64,000 bases of DNA from Taklimakanibacter albus (GTDB lineage: Bacteria; Pseudomonadota; Alphaproteobacteria; Rhizobiales; Aestuariivirgaceae), in contig NZ_JAENHL010000006.1 of NCBI RefSeq assembly GCF_016595235.1, positions 434,001-498,000 on the forward strand. Direction: 5' to 3'. Of this stretch, positions 27,783 through 36,249 are shown in pieces (within the stretch, counting starts at the first letter, position 1; each line of letters starts with the position of its first letter). The position numbers were made by a program, and so were the translations under genes. The notes beneath the pieces were generated by a model. The model did no database searches and had not been told where the DNA came from. It saw nothing but the letters and a program-made list of their open reading frames with translations.

Positions 27783-28552
27783 TCCTCGCCGCCGAGAAAG
27801 TCGGCTTTTCTTATGCCGGCCGATCACAGCCGGTCTTCAGTGGGGTGAGCCTCGATATTGCCGAAGGCGAGATCCTCTGCGTCCTGGGACCCAACGGCAT
27901 CGGCAAATCAACCTTGCTCAGATGTCTTTCAGGTCTCGCTCCCGCTACGACCGGTGCCATTCATGTCGCCGGACAAGACATGACGGAGCTTTCGCGCAAC
28001 GAAATCGCCCGTCATCTGGCCCTGGTGCCGCAGAACGACGAAGCGGTCTTCGCCTTTGCCGTCCATGCCGTCGCCGAAATGGGACGCGCGCCCTATCTCG
28101 GCCTGTTCGAACGGCCCGGTCCGAAAGAGGCGAGTCTTGCGCTGGAGGCGCTGGCGACCCTCGGCATCGCCCATCTCGCTGAAGTGTCGTATACCGAGAT
28201 CAGTGGCGGTGAGCGTCAACTGGTGCAGATCGCCCGCGTTCTGGTCCAGGCCCCCCGGCTCATGATCCTCGATGAGCCGACGGCGCATCTCGATTTCGCC
28301 AATACCGCGCGGCTCCTCGCCTTGCTGCGCCGCCTGGCCAGGAGTGGCCTTGCCGTCATCTTCACAACTCATGCGCCGGACCAGGCCTATGCGCTGGCCG
28401 ACCGCACGCTCATATTGTCACCGCATCACCCGCCGCGCCTCGGCGGCACGCGGGATTTGCTGACGGCCGATGTCTTGTCCGAAACTTACGGTGTGCCGAT
28501 CCGTCTCGTGGCGTCGGACAGGCACATGCTCTGCATTGCGGACGCAGATTAG
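27773..28552 (+). CDS. ATP-binding protein of the FecCD-type importer
   Basis: A 259-residue ATPase of the FepC/BtuD group. Walker A GPNGIGKST near residue 41, Q-loop VPQNDEAVFAF near residue 85, signature ISGGERQLVQIARVL near residue 143, Walker B LMILDEPTAHLDFANT and H-loop FTTHAPDQAYALAD. The start codon overlaps the permease gene, so translation is coupled. Its stop overlaps the convergent DMT gene by 4 bp. Confidence 0.92.
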   Translation: MGVILAAEKVGFSYAGRSQPVFSGVSLDIAEGEILCVLGPNGIGKSTLLRCLSGLAPATTGAIHVAGQDMTELSRNEIARHLALVPQNDEAVFAFAVHAVAEMGRAPYLGLFERPGPKEASLALEALATLGIAHLAEVSYTEISGGERQLVQIARVLVQAPRLMILDEPTAHLDFANTARLLALLRRLARSGLAVIFTTHAPDQAYALADRTLILSPHHPPRLGGTRDLLTADVLSETYGVPIRLVASDRHMLCIADAD

Positions 28553-29457
28553 GGCTGCGGTGGTGTCGGCTCGATCGGCACGCCGCGCACGCGTTCGCGA
28601 TAGGAGATGTAGATCGCGCAGGCGATGAGGATGCCGACGCCGGTAAAGGTCCAGCGATCGGGCAGGTCGCTGAAGAACCACCAGCCACAGACCACCGCCA
28701 TGATCATTTCGGCATAGGCCATGGGCGCGAGGAGCGAGGCCTCGGCATAGTGATAGGCCGCGATCACCAGATAATGGCCGATGAAAGCGATGAAGGCGAT
28801 GAGAAGCAGGAGACCCCATTGCTCGGGGCTGGGCGTCACCCAGAAGAAGCCGACCATCAGCGTGCTGAGCACGGCGCCGGCGACATTGGTATGGAACATG
28901 GTGACGATCGGATCGGCGCGCCCGGCGATGCGCCGGGTCAGGATCATGTAGACGGCGCTGGTGGTGCCGGAAAGCAGAGCGAACAAGACGCCCGCATTGA
29001 TCGCCTGGAAGCCCGGTCGGATGATGATCAGCGTGCCGATGAAGCCGATGACTACGGCGATCCAGCGGCGCAGGCCCACTTGTTCCTTGAGGATTACCGG
29101 CGACAGCATGGTGACGATCAGCGGCTGGACGAAGTAAATGGCGAGCGTGTCGGCGATCGGCAGATAGTGCAGCGCCAGGAAGAACAGCGCGGTCGAGGCG
29201 AGGACGAGGCTGGCGCGGACCGTGTGCATCACCGGCATAGTGGTCTTGAGCGCGCTGACCGGCCGGTTCCTGAGCACGAAGGGCACATTGATCAAGGTGC
29301 CGAAGATGAAACGCCCCCACACGCTCTCGATCACCGGCATGTTCATCTGGCCCAGGAATTTCGCCGCGACATCCAGGAACGGCAGAATAAGCATGGCAGC
29401 CAGCATCAAAAGGATGCCGGTAAGGGGCGCATTATGCTGTTGCGGGGAGGTTGCCAT
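28549..29457 (-). CDS. DMT-superfamily (EamA) transporter
   Basis: A 302-residue inner-membrane protein made of two EamA repeats and ten predicted helices, seen as ten hydrophobic stretches. The first repeat ends about residue 140, and KEQVGLRRWIAVVIGFIGTL is the typical loop and helix before it. The second ends with VCGWWFFSDLPDRWTFTGVG. Members export amino acids, metabolites or drugs; substrate unknown. It stands alone, convergent with the importer operon. Confidence 0.88.
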   Translation of the reverse strand: MATSPQQHNAPLTGILLMLAAMLILPFLDVAAKFLGQMNMPVIESVWGRFIFGTLINVPFVLRNRPVSALKTTMPVMHTVRASLVLASTALFFLALHYLPIADTLAIYFVQPLIVTMLSPVILKEQVGLRRWIAVVIGFIGTLIIIRPGFQAINAGVLFALLSGTTSAVYMILTRRIAGRADPIVTMFHTNVAGAVLSTLMVGFFWVTPSPEQWGLLLLIAFIAFIGHYLVIAAYHYAEASLLAPMAYAEMIMAVVCGWWFFSDLPDRWTFTGVGILIACAIYISYRERVRGVPIEPTPPQP

Positions 29458-29507
29458 ACTATATCAGGGAAAGGACGGTTGTGCCCCTCTACAAGGAGGA
29501 CCGGGCG

Positions 29508-29864
29508 ATGACAATGCGGATCGCTGCAATCCTGCTTTGCCTTTGGGTAAGCCCTGCTTGGGCCGTCGAAGGCAGCGGCGGACCGGTGCGCACCATGTTC
29601 ACCGTGTCCAATCAGACGCTCGACGTCGAGGTGACCTGGCTGCAGACCGGCGGCGTGGTGCAGCTCAAGATCGTCTCCACCGAGGCCGTGCCGGAGGAGA
29701 AACGTACAGATGTCCTGCAGGCGGCGCGCCAGCTTCTGCGCGCCAGCGCCGGCGGCAGCAACAAGGTGATGATTTCGGACACCGGCAAGCTGATCGGCAG
29801 CTATCGTTTGACCGGCTGGACCAAGCCGTTTTCGGCGAATGACCTGACGCTGGGAGCGCCGTGA
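29508..29864 (+). CDS. small exported protein of unknown function
   Basis: A 118-residue protein. Signal peptide (RIAAILLCLWVSPAWA, residues 4-19), then a beta-rich region (TMFTVSNQTLDVEVTWLQTG and VVQLKIVST) and a helix (DVLQAARQLLRA). Family not recognised. AAGGAGG lies 11 bp before ATG 29508; 29514 is an alternative start. The stop abuts the LysR pseudogene on the other strand. Confidence 0.6.
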   Translation: MTMRIAAILLCLWVSPAWAVEGSGGPVRTMFTVSNQTLDVEVTWLQTGGVVQLKIVSTEAVPEEKRTDVLQAARQLLRASAGGSNKVMISDTGKLIGSYRLTGWTKPFSANDLTLGAP

Positions 29865-30445
29865 TCAGCGTGCAGGCAATTCCGGTCGGGTTTCTTCCGC
29901 GCCCGATAACGCAGGTTGCTGCTCATTTATCGTCGCTTCGAGAAAATCGGACACGATCCTGATTCTCCGCGCGCGATGAATGTCGCTGTGAACCACGAGC
30001 CAGATCGTTTCCTCGTGATGAAACTGCCGTGAATTCACCCGCACGAGTTCCTTGTCTTTGCCAGCCATGATGCAGGGCAGGATGCCAAGGCCGAAGCCTG
30101 AGCGGATGGCGAGAACTTGCGCCTGCATTGAATCGACATTGAGCGCGGTGCCGCTCTCGGCCGTCTGACAACGCCCGAGACCTCGGTGTCTCGCCCTTTG
30201 AAATCATCCAGCAGCTCGACCATGCGGGATTCGATGGGAATGGCCCGGTCGACCATTCCGCGCCCCGCTTCGGTCAGCTCATAGCCATTCGTATGTCGCT
30301 CGAAGAGGCGCGTGCGAAGAGCGGTTTCCAGAGTCTCGATCCGCCGCGCCACCGTCGACTGGCTGACCTTCAACTCGCGGCTTGCGCCGGTCAGGCCACC
30401 ATGGCGGCTGACGGCAAGGAGGTAGCGGATATCGTTCCAGTTCAT
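29865..30445 (-). pseudogene. LysR-family regulator, internally deleted and frameshifted
   Basis: The N-terminal part (30445 down to about 30170) is an intact LysR helix-turn-helix: MNWNDIRYLLAVSRHGGLTG, then SRELKVSQSTVARRIETLE, through DTEVSGVV near residue 92. The C-terminal end of a LysR effector domain then appears at once in another frame: TALNVDSMQAQVLAIRSG, then FGLGILPCIMAGKDKELVRV. Roughly 100 residues between these parts are missing. Read on in the first frame, the protein becomes a Ser/Arg-rich tail ending at 30035. The remains can bind neither effector nor partner normally. The divergent DMT gene at 30541 is the likely former target. Confidence 0.8.
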
Positions 30446-30488
30446 CGTTCTGTTTCTGGAAAATGATCTGCCAATAATAGGCCTTTCA

Positions 30489-30502
30489 TTCCAAAAGTGG
30501 AA
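30489..30502. promoter_or_regulatory. short dyad between LysR remnant and DMT gene
   Basis: TTCCA-AAAG-TGGAA (30489-30502) is a perfect dyad of 5-bp arms in the divergent intergenic region, where a LysR regulator would bind near the target promoter. Only position and symmetry support it. Confidence 0.35.
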
Positions 30503-30540
30503 ACAATATCTCCCCTACATTCGAAAAGAGTGGTGGGACC

Positions 30541-31560
30541 GTGCTCGTCAGATATCCCTATTTGCTTGGCATTCTGGCGGCGCTTTTCGCGGCCTTCGTC
30601 TGGTCCCTGAACTTCGTCGTTCCCTTTGTCATTGGCGATTATTCGATCTTCGATTTCGCGCTGTTTCGCTTTGTCATTGCCAGCGCCTTCGCGGCCATCT
30701 TCCTCATTTGCAGAAGGGGCGATGCAATGGGGCTCAAATCAAAGGACTACCTGATCGCCTTTTATCTCGGTTTCATCGGCTATCTCGCTTATTTCCTCAC
30801 TGTCGCGGGCGCAGCCATCTATGCCGGCCCGGTGATTGCGCCTGCGTCGCTTGGGCTGGTCCCCGTCGTCCTTGCGATCGCCGGCAATCTGAGCCGGAAG
30901 TCGGTTTCCTGGCAGGCTTTGTCTCTGTCGGTCCTGGTGACGGCTGTTGGTATGGTGCTCGTAAATCTCAGCGTGTTCGATCCATCGAGCATGGCGACGG
31001 CGCGATCACCTGCGCTGGGAATCTTGCTGGCGGCTGGTGCTGTCGGCCTCTGGACCTGGTTTGGTGTGGCCAATCAGCGGGCGCTCGCCGAGCGTCCGGA
31101 AATGGATGCGGCGATCTGGACCGCTCTCATACTGGTCGGGGGCGGCTTCGAGATGCTGCTTCTCATGCCTGCCGGCCTTGCCTTGGGAGCCTTCAACATT
31201 CCAGAGCTTGGCCTGGCGTGGGAGAGTGCGGCACCTCTCTATTTCTGGGGCGCATCACTGGCGATCCTCGCCTCGATCGGAGGCGCCTGGGCATGGACTT
31301 TTGCGTCGCAAAGAATTCCCGTGGCGCTTTCCGCGCAGTTGCTGGTGTCGGAAACCATATTCGGGACGATATTCGGCTTAGGAGTCCATGGCCGCTTGCC
31401 GACATATACCGAGCTGGCCGGGATTGTCGTTCTCACCGCCGGCGTGCTCATGACGATCCGTATTTTCCAGGGGGTGAAATCACCCTTCAGCGCGCCAGCA
31501 ATTCCGGCCGATACTCGAAATGCATCGTGTCATAGTGGTACCAACGGCCGCCCCAGATGA
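30541..31560 (+). CDS. DMT-superfamily (EamA) transporter with extended C-terminus
   Basis: A 339-residue membrane protein with ten hydrophobic segments in two EamA repeats: LAALFAAFVWSLNFVVPFVI at the start, LAGIVVLTAGVLMTIRIFQG as the last helix near residue 295-315. The final 25 residues (SPFSAPAIPADTRNASC and beyond) are hydrophilic, are not expected for the family, and lie over the 3' end of the opposite M15 gene for 74 bp. Readthrough after loss of an earlier stop is a simple explanation. Start is GTG at 30541. The gene is divergent from a LysR pseudogene, so its original control is probably lost. Confidence 0.85.
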   Translation: MLVRYPYLLGILAALFAAFVWSLNFVVPFVIGDYSIFDFALFRFVIASAFAAIFLICRRGDAMGLKSKDYLIAFYLGFIGYLAYFLTVAGAAIYAGPVIAPASLGLVPVVLAIAGNLSRKSVSWQALSLSVLVTAVGMVLVNLSVFDPSSMATARSPALGILLAAGAVGLWTWFGVANQRALAERPEMDAAIWTALILVGGGFEMLLLMPAGLALGAFNIPELGLAWESAAPLYFWGASLAILASIGGAWAWTFASQRIPVALSAQLLVSETIFGTIFGLGVHGRLPTYTELAGIVVLTAGVLMTIRIFQGVKSPFSAPAIPADTRNASCHSGTNGRPR

Positions 31561-32269
31561 AGCCGTGGCGCTCGAAGATTTCGACGATCTCCATCGGCAT
31601 CCGGTTGGTCCAGGCGATCTTTCCGTCCTTGCCCGGTTTGCGCCAGCGCCAGTAGTCGGCGAATTCAGTGTTGAGATCGATCGAGGCGCCATAGGCATGC
31701 ATCGATAGGCGCTGGGTTCCGGCGATTGCCCGGCAATTATAGGTGCCGGCCGAGGGGGCGAGGTACTTCATCATCGGCTTGGGCAGTTTTGCCAGATCGC
31801 GCGCCGTCGCCTCGAGCGCCCGGTCGACGCCCTGGCGCGTGGTGATAAGCACGCTGCCGCCGAACCAGGGGACCCGGCGCATCCTGAGCGCCGCTTCGCC
31901 CTTGCGGCAGTCACCGTAAAGCGCGCGGAAGAGGGCTTCGACGCGGACGCGGCCTGGATCGACATTGACGCCCGGTGCCTTGGGCTTGGTGTGCGCCGGA
32001 TAGGGGATGGCGAACATGTCGTCGACGTCGGGATCATCGAGCAGCTCGTCGAAGCTCTTGTCACGGCGGCCGTCCGACATCGGGATCGTCACTCCCGATT
32101 TCAGGGTGAGCTTGGCCTTGTCGTAATCCGCGATGACACCGGGATAGGCCCGCTTAAGGCGCTCCAGATGTTCGGCGAGATCGGCGGGAGGCGCGCCATA
32201 GGAGGGCTCGCCGGCTGCGGCGGTCGATACGGTGAGGCACAGAAAGAGGACGGCGAGGAGAGACTTCAC
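31487..32269 (-). CDS. M15-family peptidase (D-Ala-D-Ala carboxypeptidase-like)
   Basis: A 260-residue exported protein. Signal peptide at residues 2-19 (LLAVLFLCLTVSTAAAG). The catalytic region has RLSMHAYGASIDLNTEF near residue 187 (zinc-binding His and Asp) and GRWYHYDTMHFEYRPELL at the C-terminus (third zinc ligand), which is the M15_4 / VanY-like pattern. It likely cleaves peptidoglycan stem peptides in the periplasm. Its start overlaps the caspase-like gene stop by 4 bp, so the two are translated together. Confidence 0.82.
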   Translation of the reverse strand: MKSLLAVLFLCLTVSTAAAGEPSYGAPPADLAEHLERLKRAYPGVIADYDKAKLTLKSGVTIPMSDGRRDKSFDELLDDPDVDDMFAIPYPAHTKPKAPGVNVDPGRVRVEALFRALYGDCRKGEAALRMRRVPWFGGSVLITTRQGVDRALEATARDLAKLPKPMMKYLAPSAGTYNCRAIAGTQRLSMHAYGASIDLNTEFADYWRWRKPGKDGKIAWTNRMPMEIVEIFERHGFIWGGRWYHYDTMHFEYRPELLAR

Positions 32270-33600
32270 TTGGCCTTTTCGAACTTTTGGATCAGCTCGA
32301 CATTCTTGGTTTCGATAAAGGTGAGTTCGACTTCGCCGAATTGCGGGCGATACCAGTCGAATTGCTTGAAGTAGCTGGAGACTTCCTTACGCACGAATTT
32401 GCGCCCACGCCGGGCATAGATCTCGTTGCGGGCATTGCGCAACTGCGCCTTGTCGAGACCTTTGAGCTCCTGCGCCGTGAGCAGGCGGCGATCCGAATCG
32501 GCGAACAGGAAGCCGGCCTGGGGCGCCGACTGGTTCATCTCATACTGACGGATCAGTCCGACATTCTTCTTCTCGATCGCACTGATCTTCGGCTCATAGC
32601 TCGTGCCCTGGTACCAGTCGAATTTTTCGAAATGCGCGCGCAAGGCGGGGTCGTTGAAAATACGGCCGTTGCGGGCGAAAATCTCGTTGCGGGCGAGCCG
32701 CAAGGTCGCCGCATCCTTGCCTTCGAGATCGGCCGCGCTCAGCAATTCGTCACTCGACTGCGGGAAGATCACCCCGATGCTGGCGTCGGGCTCCGGCGGC
32801 GTCAGGTCGACGACCTTGCCGGGAGAGACCAGAGCGGCCGCTGCGGCGCTGGCGAAGAAGAAGCTCTTGGTGAGTGAGTTTTCGAGCCAGACCGTCTGGC
32901 GTCCTTCGGTCCGCTCGCGCACATGCAGGCTCACCGAGCGCATGAGGTCGGAAAGCTCTTCATTCGGCTTGTTCATATTGCCGAGCAGGCCTTCGGCGAA
33001 GGGGCTGTGATCGCCGCGGCCGTCGAGCGCCACCGCACCTTGCGCCGTAGAAAAGGCAATGAGCATATCCTGGCTGCGGGCTTCCGTCTCTTCCGGCTTC
33101 TCGATCACCGTGGCGCCCCGGCTTTCCAGCGGATTGTTGCGGCAGGCATCGAAGAGCAGCATCTTCACGGTGGCATGCGTGCTGGAAAGCGTCTGCAGCA
33201 GGCGGTCGGTGGCGAGCGCTTCCTTGTCGATCTCGTCGAAATTGCTCATCGAGAAGTCGGTCGGGAGCATGAAGCTGCGGCCGTTGATCATGGCGCCGTG
33301 ACCGGCATAGTAGATGAGGGCGGCTTCCGCCGCGATCCCTTCCGGCACGAAGTCGTCGAGCGCCTTCTGCGCGGTGGCGAGATCGCTGTCCATGACCATG
33401 GTGACGGTGAAGCCGAGCTCGGAGAGGCTTCTGGCGACGGCGCGAGCATCGGCCACCGGATTGCGCAGTTCATAGCCCGGCCGATAGGCCGAGTTGCCGA
33501 TGACCAGCGCGATACGCTGCGCCGTTTCCGCATAGGCCGGCATCGCGCTGAGAAGCGCGAAAGCCAGGCCCGCAATCTTGAGCCGCCGTCCGAGTGCCAT
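32266..33600 (-). CDS. exported caspase-like (C14) protein with two YARHG-like domains
   Basis: A 444-residue protein with a signal peptide (LKIAGLAFALLSAMPAYA). The caspase-fold domain spans about residues 25-265: QRIALVIGNSAYRPG, the catalytic His in LIYYAGHGAMING near residue 100, and the catalytic Cys in LLFDACRNNPLES near residue 152. Two C-terminal repeats of about 75 residues follow (near 285-360 and 367-441), each with ARNEIFARNGR or ARNEIYARRGR and a 'FDWY' element, typical of YARHG domains. ATG 33600 has GGGA before it; 33639 would add 13 non-conserved residues. It probably acts in the periplasm, with the M15 peptidase immediately downstream. Confidence 0.87.
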   Translation of the reverse strand: MALGRRLKIAGLAFALLSAMPAYAETAQRIALVIGNSAYRPGYELRNPVADARAVARSLSELGFTVTMVMDSDLATAQKALDDFVPEGIAAEAALIYYAGHGAMINGRSFMLPTDFSMSNFDEIDKEALATDRLLQTLSSTHATVKMLLFDACRNNPLESRGATVIEKPEETEARSQDMLIAFSTAQGAVALDGRGDHSPFAEGLLGNMNKPNEELSDLMRSVSLHVRERTEGRQTVWLENSLTKSFFFASAAAAALVSPGKVVDLTPPEPDASIGVIFPQSSDELLSAADLEGKDAATLRLARNEIFARNGRIFNDPALRAHFEKFDWYQGTSYEPKISAIEKKNVGLIRQYEMNQSAPQAGFLFADSDRRLLTAQELKGLDKAQLRNARNEIYARRGRKFVRKEVSSYFKQFDWYRPQFGEVELTFIETKNVELIQKFEKAK

Positions 33601-33771
33601 CCCTATCCCTTCAGCCGGGAACTTGTTGTCCCGGGCCATTATCCCACAATTTGGGCATTTTTCGCACTCCAGGCAAGCTGCCCCCCCCCGGTGGAACCGG
33701 TTTGCTGCGCAAAATCTGTCGCGTCGCCCGGGGAATACATTATCCTAGCCTTGAGCCAATGGAGAAATGGC

Positions 33772-34092
33772 ATGAGAGGACTTTTCATCGTAGCCGGGCT
33801 GATGCTGATCACTGCCGGGGTGGCCCAGGCGACATCCGGACCCGGCTGCCTGATCGTGACCCGCGTCGCGGCGAATGACGCGCTCAACATGCGCTCAGGA
33901 CCTGGCGCGTCCTACCGGGTCGTCGACGTCCTGCCGCCCGGCAATCACGGCATCATCCATCTCGATGGACCCTGCGTCCCGCGCACGGTGAAGCCGTCGT
34001 CCCGCTGGTGCAAAGTGACCCACTACAATGGTGACCGCACCACCAAGGGCTGGATCAAGCGACTCTATACGCGCGACAGCGATTGTCCTTGA
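33772..34092 (+). CDS. small exported SH3-like domain protein
   Basis: A 106-residue protein with a signal peptide (RGLFIVAGLMLITAGVAQA). The mature part is one bacterial SH3 domain: ALNMRSGPGASYRVVDVLPP is the 'LNvRsGPg..y.vv..lp' signature, and RWCKVTHYNGDRTTKGWIKR ends it. Four Cys suggest disulfides. Such domains bind peptidoglycan. The long in-frame extension upstream to 32923 is antisense to the caspase-like gene; ATG 33772 gives the signal peptide. It is divergent from that gene, and its last 28 bp overlap the end of the SDR gene. Confidence 0.85.
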   Translation: MRGLFIVAGLMLITAGVAQATSGPGCLIVTRVAANDALNMRSGPGASYRVVDVLPPGNHGIIHLDGPCVPRTVKPSSRWCKVTHYNGDRTTKGWIKRLYTRDSDCP

Positions 34093-34901
34093 GCGTTGCG
34101 TCTGAGAAAGCTCTCGAAGTCCTCTGAGCGGAAGTGCTGGGAGGTCGCCGCATAGCGGCCCTCGCGGATGGAGGTGCACAGGGTTGAGAAGGCTTCCGGC
34201 CAGGGCTTTTCCACGTCAGTCGTGAGACGCCCGAAATAGACCTCGGGCGCGCATGCCTGGTAGCTATAGGGTTTGCCCAGAGCACGCGTCGCTATAGCAG
34301 CAATTTCGGCCATCGAATAAGACACGGCGCCCGTCAGCTGCCGAGTCTCATCCGTTGAGCCGAGCACTGCATGAACGGCGGCGGCGGCTACATCATCGCG
34401 AGAGATCGGAGCGATCCGCGCATCGGCCAGCGGAAGCGAGATCAGCGTCTTCTGCAACCAGTGCTGCAGGACGAAGTCAGCATAGAGACCGCATCGGAGG
34501 AGCGCCGACGAAAAGCGCGCGGTTTTCAATCGCTTTTCGGCATCACGATAGACGGGAGCAAAGTAGAAGGGCGAGCTTTCGTCGATATCGACGATGCTGG
34601 TGAAGACGGTCCGCGCAATAGCACTCCGGTTCGCGGCGTCGATCACGTGAGCATGCTGGCGGATCATATCTTCGGCGAAGCCGTCGCTTGCGACAAAGAG
34701 GAGCTTCGTCGCCTGTGCGAAAGCGCGGTCGAGTGACTCGGGATCGTCGTAATCGGCGATGACGAGTGGAATGCCCTCAGGAATCACTTTGCGCAGGCGC
34801 ACTTCGTCGCGCCCCATCGCGGTCACCGGCACGCCGAGTTCAGTGAGCCTCCGGACGGCCCGGCTTCCGACATAACCGCTGGCGCCGGTGACGAGGATCA
34901 T
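34065..34901 (-). CDS. NmrA-like / atypical SDR NAD(P)-binding protein
   Basis: A 278-residue protein starting MILVTGASGYVGSRAVRRL, the glycine-rich NAD(P)-binding motif TGxxGxxG. There follow VTAMGRDEVRLRKV, a substrate-like loop, and TVFTSIVDIDESSPF near residue 95. It resembles the NmrA/QOR2-type atypical short-chain dehydrogenases, which bind or reduce quinones or sense redox state; the Tyr-xxx-Lys pair is not evident. Its ATG overlaps the stop of the upstream methyltransferase gene (ATGA), so they are coupled. Confidence 0.85.
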   Translation of the reverse strand: MILVTGASGYVGSRAVRRLTELGVPVTAMGRDEVRLRKVIPEGIPLVIADYDDPESLDRAFAQATKLLFVASDGFAEDMIRQHAHVIDAANRSAIARTVFTSIVDIDESSPFYFAPVYRDAEKRLKTARFSSALLRCGLYADFVLQHWLQKTLISLPLADARIAPISRDDVAAAAVHAVLGSTDETRQLTGAVSYSMAEIAAIATRALGKPYSYQACAPEVYFGRLTTDVEKPWPEAFSTLCTSIREGRYAATSQHFRSEDFESFLRRNAQGQSLSRV

Positions 34902-35659
34902 GTCTTCAGGTCGGGCCGCTTGATTTCGTAAAGGAGTAGCGCTGAGGCGGTGGCGACATTGAGCGATTCCGCCTGGCCGAGCATCGGGATGCGCACCGAT
35001 ACATTGGCCTTGGCGGCGAGGTCGGCCGAGAGACCGGCCCCTTCGCTGCCCATCAGAAGCAGCGTCGGGCGCTGATAGGGACGGCGGAAGTCGCTCCGGG
35101 CGTCCGCCGCGGTGGCAACGATCTCGCCCGGCCATTCATCGAGGGCTGCTGTGAACTTGGCCGTCGCCAGGCGGGTGAGGGTGACGCCGAACAGCGAACC
35201 CATCGTGGCGCGCACCGCCTCCGGCGAGAAAGGGTCGCAGCTTTCGCCGACCAGAACGACGTGCCGGATCGCCAGCGCATCAGCAGTGCGGATGATGGTG
35301 CCGAGATTGCCGGGGTCGCGAATATCCTCGAGCGCGATGGCGACATCGGCCTTCTGGTCGAAGGGCGACAGAAAATCGGACTGCCTGAACACGCCGATGA
35401 GGCCGGAAGGGTTGTTCTGGACGCTGAGCCGGGCCATGACCGCTTCCGATACGCGGATGTCGCGCGCCTGGCCCCACTCCTGAGGACCTGTGACGGATAG
35501 AACCATGTCGGGGGCGATGCCGGCCATGCGTGCCCGCTCCAACGCGCGGACGCCCTCGGCCACGAACAGTCCCGTCTCCTGGCGATGTTTCTTCTGCTCG
35601 AGCGCGCGGACCGATTTGATCGTCGGATTTTGCGCGCTGGTGATGATCTCAGGCGTCAT
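34898..35659 (-). CDS. TrmH/SpoU-family RNA 2'-O-methyltransferase
   Basis: A 253-residue SPOUT methyltransferase. An N-terminal substrate-binding domain (EIITSAQNPTIKSVRALEQK, then ETGLFVAEGVRALERA, about 1-100) precedes the knotted catalytic domain. Motif 1 is LEDIRDPGNLGTIIRTADA near residue 112, motif 2 LLMGSEGAGLS near residue 203, motif 3 IPMLGQAESLNVATASALLL near residue 225. The target, rRNA or tRNA, is not readable from sequence. Confidence 0.92.
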   Translation of the reverse strand: MTPEIITSAQNPTIKSVRALEQKKHRQETGLFVAEGVRALERARMAGIAPDMVLSVTGPQEWGQARDIRVSEAVMARLSVQNNPSGLIGVFRQSDFLSPFDQKADVAIALEDIRDPGNLGTIIRTADALAIRHVVLVGESCDPFSPEAVRATMGSLFGVTLTRLATAKFTAALDEWPGEIVATAADARSDFRRPYQRPTLLLMGSEGAGLSADLAAKANVSVRIPMLGQAESLNVATASALLLYEIKRPDLKT

Positions 35660-35809
35660 GGTCAGGCCGAAATTTTGGAAAAAGAGGAGGCAAGGCGTAT
35701 CATGCTGTCACCATCACGGACATTGCCGCCAAAGGCAAGATTGTCCTGACAGGTTTCGTCAGGCCTTTCCGCTAACGACGGAATGACCGTCACCAAGAAA
35801 GGATCTGCC

Positions 35810-36178
35810 ATGGCCGTCACAGGCAGCTGTCACTGCGGTGCCACTCGTTTCGAGCTCGATTTCACCCCCACGCATGCTTTGCGCTGCACCTGCACATTTT
35901 GCACCAAGCGGGGCGCGCTCTGGACTTATTGCCAGCCGGATCAGTTTCGCCTGTTGACGCCGCCTGAAAATGGCAAGGTCTATGCGCGCAGGCACCCGGA
36001 AAACCGGCATTTCTTCTGCCCCGATTGCGGTTGCGGGACCTATTCCGTGACCCCCGATTACGGGGTCGAACCCTTCGATCCCAATCGCCGCAAGATTGGC
36101 GTCAGCGCTCATCTGCTCGATGATTTCGATATCGGCGCCCTGACCGTCGAGGTGATCGACGGCCGGAATCTCTGGTAG
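35810..36178 (+). CDS. GFA-family zinc protein (glutathione-dependent formaldehyde-activating enzyme fold)
   Basis: A 122-residue protein with the CENP-V/GFA zinc ligands: GSCHCGATRFELDF near the N-terminus, LRCTCTFCTKRGAL near residue 33, and FFCPDCGCGTYSV near residue 70. Named after Gfa, but most members' substrates are unknown. AAAGGA precedes ATG 35810, which is preferred to 35783. Confidence 0.87.
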   Translation: MAVTGSCHCGATRFELDFTPTHALRCTCTFCTKRGALWTYCQPDQFRLLTPPENGKVYARRHPENRHFFCPDCGCGTYSVTPDYGVEPFDPNRRKIGVSAHLLDDFDIGALTVEVIDGRNLW

Positions 36179-36249
36179 GGTTGCCATAGGGGCAGGTCTG
36201 CGTGGGGCGTATTCCGCCGCCGCCCGATTCCGCGCTATAAGCACTTTCG

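Noticed and set aside
33640-33771. Extension of the SH3 protein upstream to 32923
   Set aside because: That stretch is antisense to the caspase-like gene; the ATG at 33772 gives a proper signal peptide.
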